Assembly (NCBI GenBank): GCA_963669155.1
Contig: OZ022576.1
Coordinates: 23,169,178-23,233,177 of the forward strand
Source: Arbacia lixula
Lineage: Eukaryota > Echinodermata > Echinoidea > Arbacioida > Arbaciidae
DNA: 64,000 nucleotides
Reading direction: 5' to 3'
The translations under genes were made by a program, and so were the position numbers. The notes beneath the pieces are model-generated. The model searched no databases, had not been told where the DNA came from, and saw only the letters and a list, made by a program, of their open reading frames with translations. Below are positions 60,973-64,000 of this stretch, one piece after another (positions within the stretch are counted from its first letter, which is position 1; every line of letters starts with the position of its first letter).

Positions 60973-63900
60973 GATCCCGTCCTTCCTCTTCAACATGGGG
61001 TCCCTACTCACAAGCAAGAAAGAATACAAATATAGTTATTGAGATTAATTGTAATATTGTCCCCTTCTGTTGCCATCATGATGGCAAATATGTTGTGGAA
61101 TGGCCGCGAGTTGTAGGAAATATCATGGCAGATTCAGTGCTCTATCTTTTGTACAAATTTTTTGGTGTGTGTGTAAATTCCCGCAAATTCTGTGAAACTT
61201 TGCGGTATGGAAGGCAATGGAATTATGGCTTGTCTGTCAGTACTGCGGGTTGAGAAATTGAAATTTATTGTACAGAAGATAAGAAATGACGGGAAGTCTT
61301 GCCTGTTAGGAAACTCTTAAAAGCTACACTGCTCTATTTATGAAGTAACTGTTAAATTGAATATGTAATATCACCCAAGAAATATGTCAGAATACCTGTA
61401 AAGAAGTTTGCACGGAACATTTATGCAAGTTTGTGGAGAGAAGGCTACCTGAAGTATTTCTGTGATTCATCTCCATCCGTTTGTGAGCACTGTAGCTGCA
61501 AGAGTAATATAATTAGATATTTTACGTGAATGAGTTGTGTGGTGGGTAGAGGTGAATGCATTCCATGGGAGTTGTTGGCTATGAATTCTATTGAACTGCA
61601 CACTCTTCGAAGCACGTATTTGTATTAGCCAGGATAAAGCTTCTCTGAGATCCAGACACTTCTAATCTGTCTAGATGTTTAGAATGTGTTGAAATATATT
61701 AACAAGTTATTTTTTTTTATAGGCATCACAGAATTGAATTGAATAGAAATAGCAATGTCATATTTTTTGGTTAATATACAGAGGAGGAATGCACAAATCC
61801 ACTTTCATGTTCAAGTATTGAATGCCTAATAGAGCTATCGAATTCATTGTCAAATGTTAGAACAGAAAATCTAATTTTGGATGGAAATAGTGGTATTCAT
61901 CCCAACTAGATTAGCAGTGAAGGTATGTGGCCTGATTAAGTTCAAGGAGAGGGATGAAAGTACAGTAAATGCTCTTCAAGTAACGGTAGTCTGCTTTCTC
62001 ATTACTGTAAGTACAAATGAAAGCACATGTTCTAGTTACATTAAGTCACATAATTTTTTTTTCCAGTGAAATATGTAGAGGATATGTATGAGTCATTCAG
62101 GTGGCATTTTATTTTTCATTGTGGTTTATAATATTCATGTATGTCCATATAAATAAAAAACACAGTGACGTTGATTTTTTTTCCTATGTAAGATAAAGAA
62201 TTTGAGATTTTTGTTTACTAAAAAAGGATACTTATGATTTTGCTCTCCTGTTTCTAGGAATGATTTAATGTGTACTGTATGTCAGCCTTTGTAAATACTG
62301 CCATAATCACACACACACATATATGTCTTTTTATGCAGTACCTTGGCCGGGCCATGTAAGAATTGCTACAAACAAAATTATGATGGACTGAAACCTTTAT
62401 GGACTGAACAGTTTTGTCGGATACTCATATCTTTGACCAGCAATGGTAGATTTATTATTGGTTTAAGCTGCTATTACTGTTAGGCCTTATTTACATTACA
62501 GTATGGATAATATGTTAGTCAAGTTTTTGTGGAGCATTTAGAATGCATCAAGAGAATGTGCTAGTCAGATGGGAGCAGCTCAACACAAATGGAGATGTGT
62601 TATTTTTACTCTTTGACCTGACACTGCAGCTTTGTCATGGTATACTCTTCATGTATTTCTTTAGATATTTGTTATGTCGGTGCTTAAGCATTCATGTTTA
62701 TGCCTCTTCTCATATTTCACATGGTTCACAATTGCTAGGTACATTGTTTTATTTTGTTGTGATGTGAGTAAAACATCCAGTTCATGATATGACCTTTCTT
62801 TTGTGTATGGTCCAACATAACAATTATCTGATGGTATTTCCTGGATCTTGTACCAAAATTGATTAACAATGTAATACAGTGCTTCTGCGGCTTAAGCGAT
62901 TTTCCTTACAAATGTGTAAACTGTGCAAGGCATATTCTGTAGAGGAATTGCATCTTTCTCTTCTGTCATATCAATTTAAGTGCATCATCATAGTACATGT
63001 GTGTATATATTTATGAGCCTCCTATGTGTATACATGCTGACAAGTCATACATTGATATACATCAAATGTGATAAATAGTCAACCCCTTTCAAGATAATTA
63101 GGCCAGCCAGATTGTTAGTATTGCAAGTGACTCAAATCACACCATGAGTGTATATGTATGTAAGGGTATGCAGCAGGGATGTAGAAGGTCATTGGATGTG
63201 TGTAACTGTTCTCTGTCACTCTTCAAAATGTATCTCTTTTCATTTTTCCAGCATGCAGAGCTGCATAGAAAAGTTCCATTCTATCGAGTGAGTGTCAGTG
63301 TACATATGGATGTACATAAAAATTGCTCTGAGGGCATGACTGAGAAGTACGGTAACCACAAAGTGTACAATGTGTTGAGTTTAGTGTATATTCATACAGT
63401 ATGTGTATTAGTAGAAGGGTCCGACTGGATAGTGGAATGCCTGACAGACTCGAGGAAAGCATGGCTCCACCACTACTAGAATAGTCCTCGTGTAATTACG
63501 TGAAATCTGCTCAGATGCCTTCTGTACCATGCAATTGATTGCCTGAGAAATAGCGTAATAGTGTCACTTACCAGTATGTAGATTTACATCATACTTATAG
63601 ATAGGTGAGATACCCATTTTTTCATAGGGGCAATGTAAGGTGTAATTTCAATGCCAATGTGACACACAGTTTGAATGGAATTGCTGGAAATATATGGAAT
63701 TAGCCAATTGTGTTTATGCCAATGGGGCATGTCTGTATAATAATATGAGACAGTGTCAAGTGAATTTTACAGGTTAATAGTCGACAATGTCAGTTATCTA
63801 GAAGCTTTACATTAATTATCAGCATGGGACACCACAAATGTTGCTTATTAGAGGAGTGCATTGACTTGTCTGCTTATCATAAACATCGCTTTTATCTTTG

Positions 63901-64000
63901 ACGGCAATAAGAAAACCATCGTTCTCGCTGCACTCTAATATCACTTGTAGTTGCTCATAAAAACTGGCAAAACATGCAAACTGTCCAATGATATAGCCAT
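60973..64000. other. RAB11 3' UTR and downstream flank, no further gene seen
   Basis: AT-rich sequence without repeats I recognise. The 111-codon open frame at 63144-63479 has no domain, no biased composition and no splice partners, so I do not call it a gene. Confidence 0.5.
62152..62157 (+). terminator. candidate poly(A) signal of RAB11
   Basis: AATAAA followed by A-rich sequence about 1.2 kb after the stop codon. Other weaker sites exist downstream. Confidence 0.3.

Noticed and set aside
63144-63479. 111-codon open frame near the window end
   Set aside because: No recognisable domain, no exon-like base composition; probably chance in RAB11 downstream sequence.

Overview
This is eukaryotic nuclear DNA from a draft assembly (a 200-N gap lies at 37379-37578). 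The genes have GT-AG introns, and the intergenic DNA is AT-rich and full of CA, GA, AAT and ATC microsatellites, G/C homopolymers and short palindromic transposons. ACATGTA-type words are common. Together with RAB11, an ST8Sia-type sialyltransferase and multi-TM2 proteins, this points to a marine invertebrate animal, most likely a deuterostome such as an echinoderm (sea urchin-like). The species is an inference from sequence style, not a demonstrated match.

Layout. (a) 1-14.5 kb: no confident protein gene. It holds three copies of a palindromic TTAA-flanked element, three copies of a second dispersed repeat, microsatellites and one tRNA-Arg(ACG). (b) 14.5-16.7 kb, plus strand: the 3' three exons of an alpha-2,8-sialyltransferase-type gene; its membrane-anchor exon was not found. 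(c) 18.8-33.3 kb: a cluster of three paralogous genes (two minus, one plus), each encoding a protein with three TM2 domains (six predicted membrane helices) and C-terminal PPxY motifs. A 5'-truncated non-LTR reverse transcriptase remnant sits between the first two. (d) 37.7-43.1 kb, minus strand: a complete six-exon Rab GTPase of the Rab5/21/22 type that I cannot assign to a named subfamily. (e) 47.8-61.0 kb, plus strand: a complete five-exon RAB11 orthologue whose large introns carry several non-autonomous DNA transposons. (f) 61-64 kb: probable RAB11 3' UTR and flank.

Five of the six genes could share an endomembrane theme: two Rab GTPases, which control vesicle traffic, and three multipass membrane proteins carrying the tyrosine motif that recruits NEDD4-family ubiquitin ligases. 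A perfect CLEAR-type E-box (GTCACGTGAC) and a perfect CRE (TGACGTCA) lie upstream of the second TM2 gene. Exact CRE palindromes occur at least ten times in the window, against about one expected by chance; four lie inside mobile elements and three lie 250-440 bp upstream of start codons. The most novel signal is the triple-TM2/PPxY gene cluster together with this CRE enrichment. All gene models were assembled by eye from splice sites and reading-frame continuity, without transcript data or database searches.
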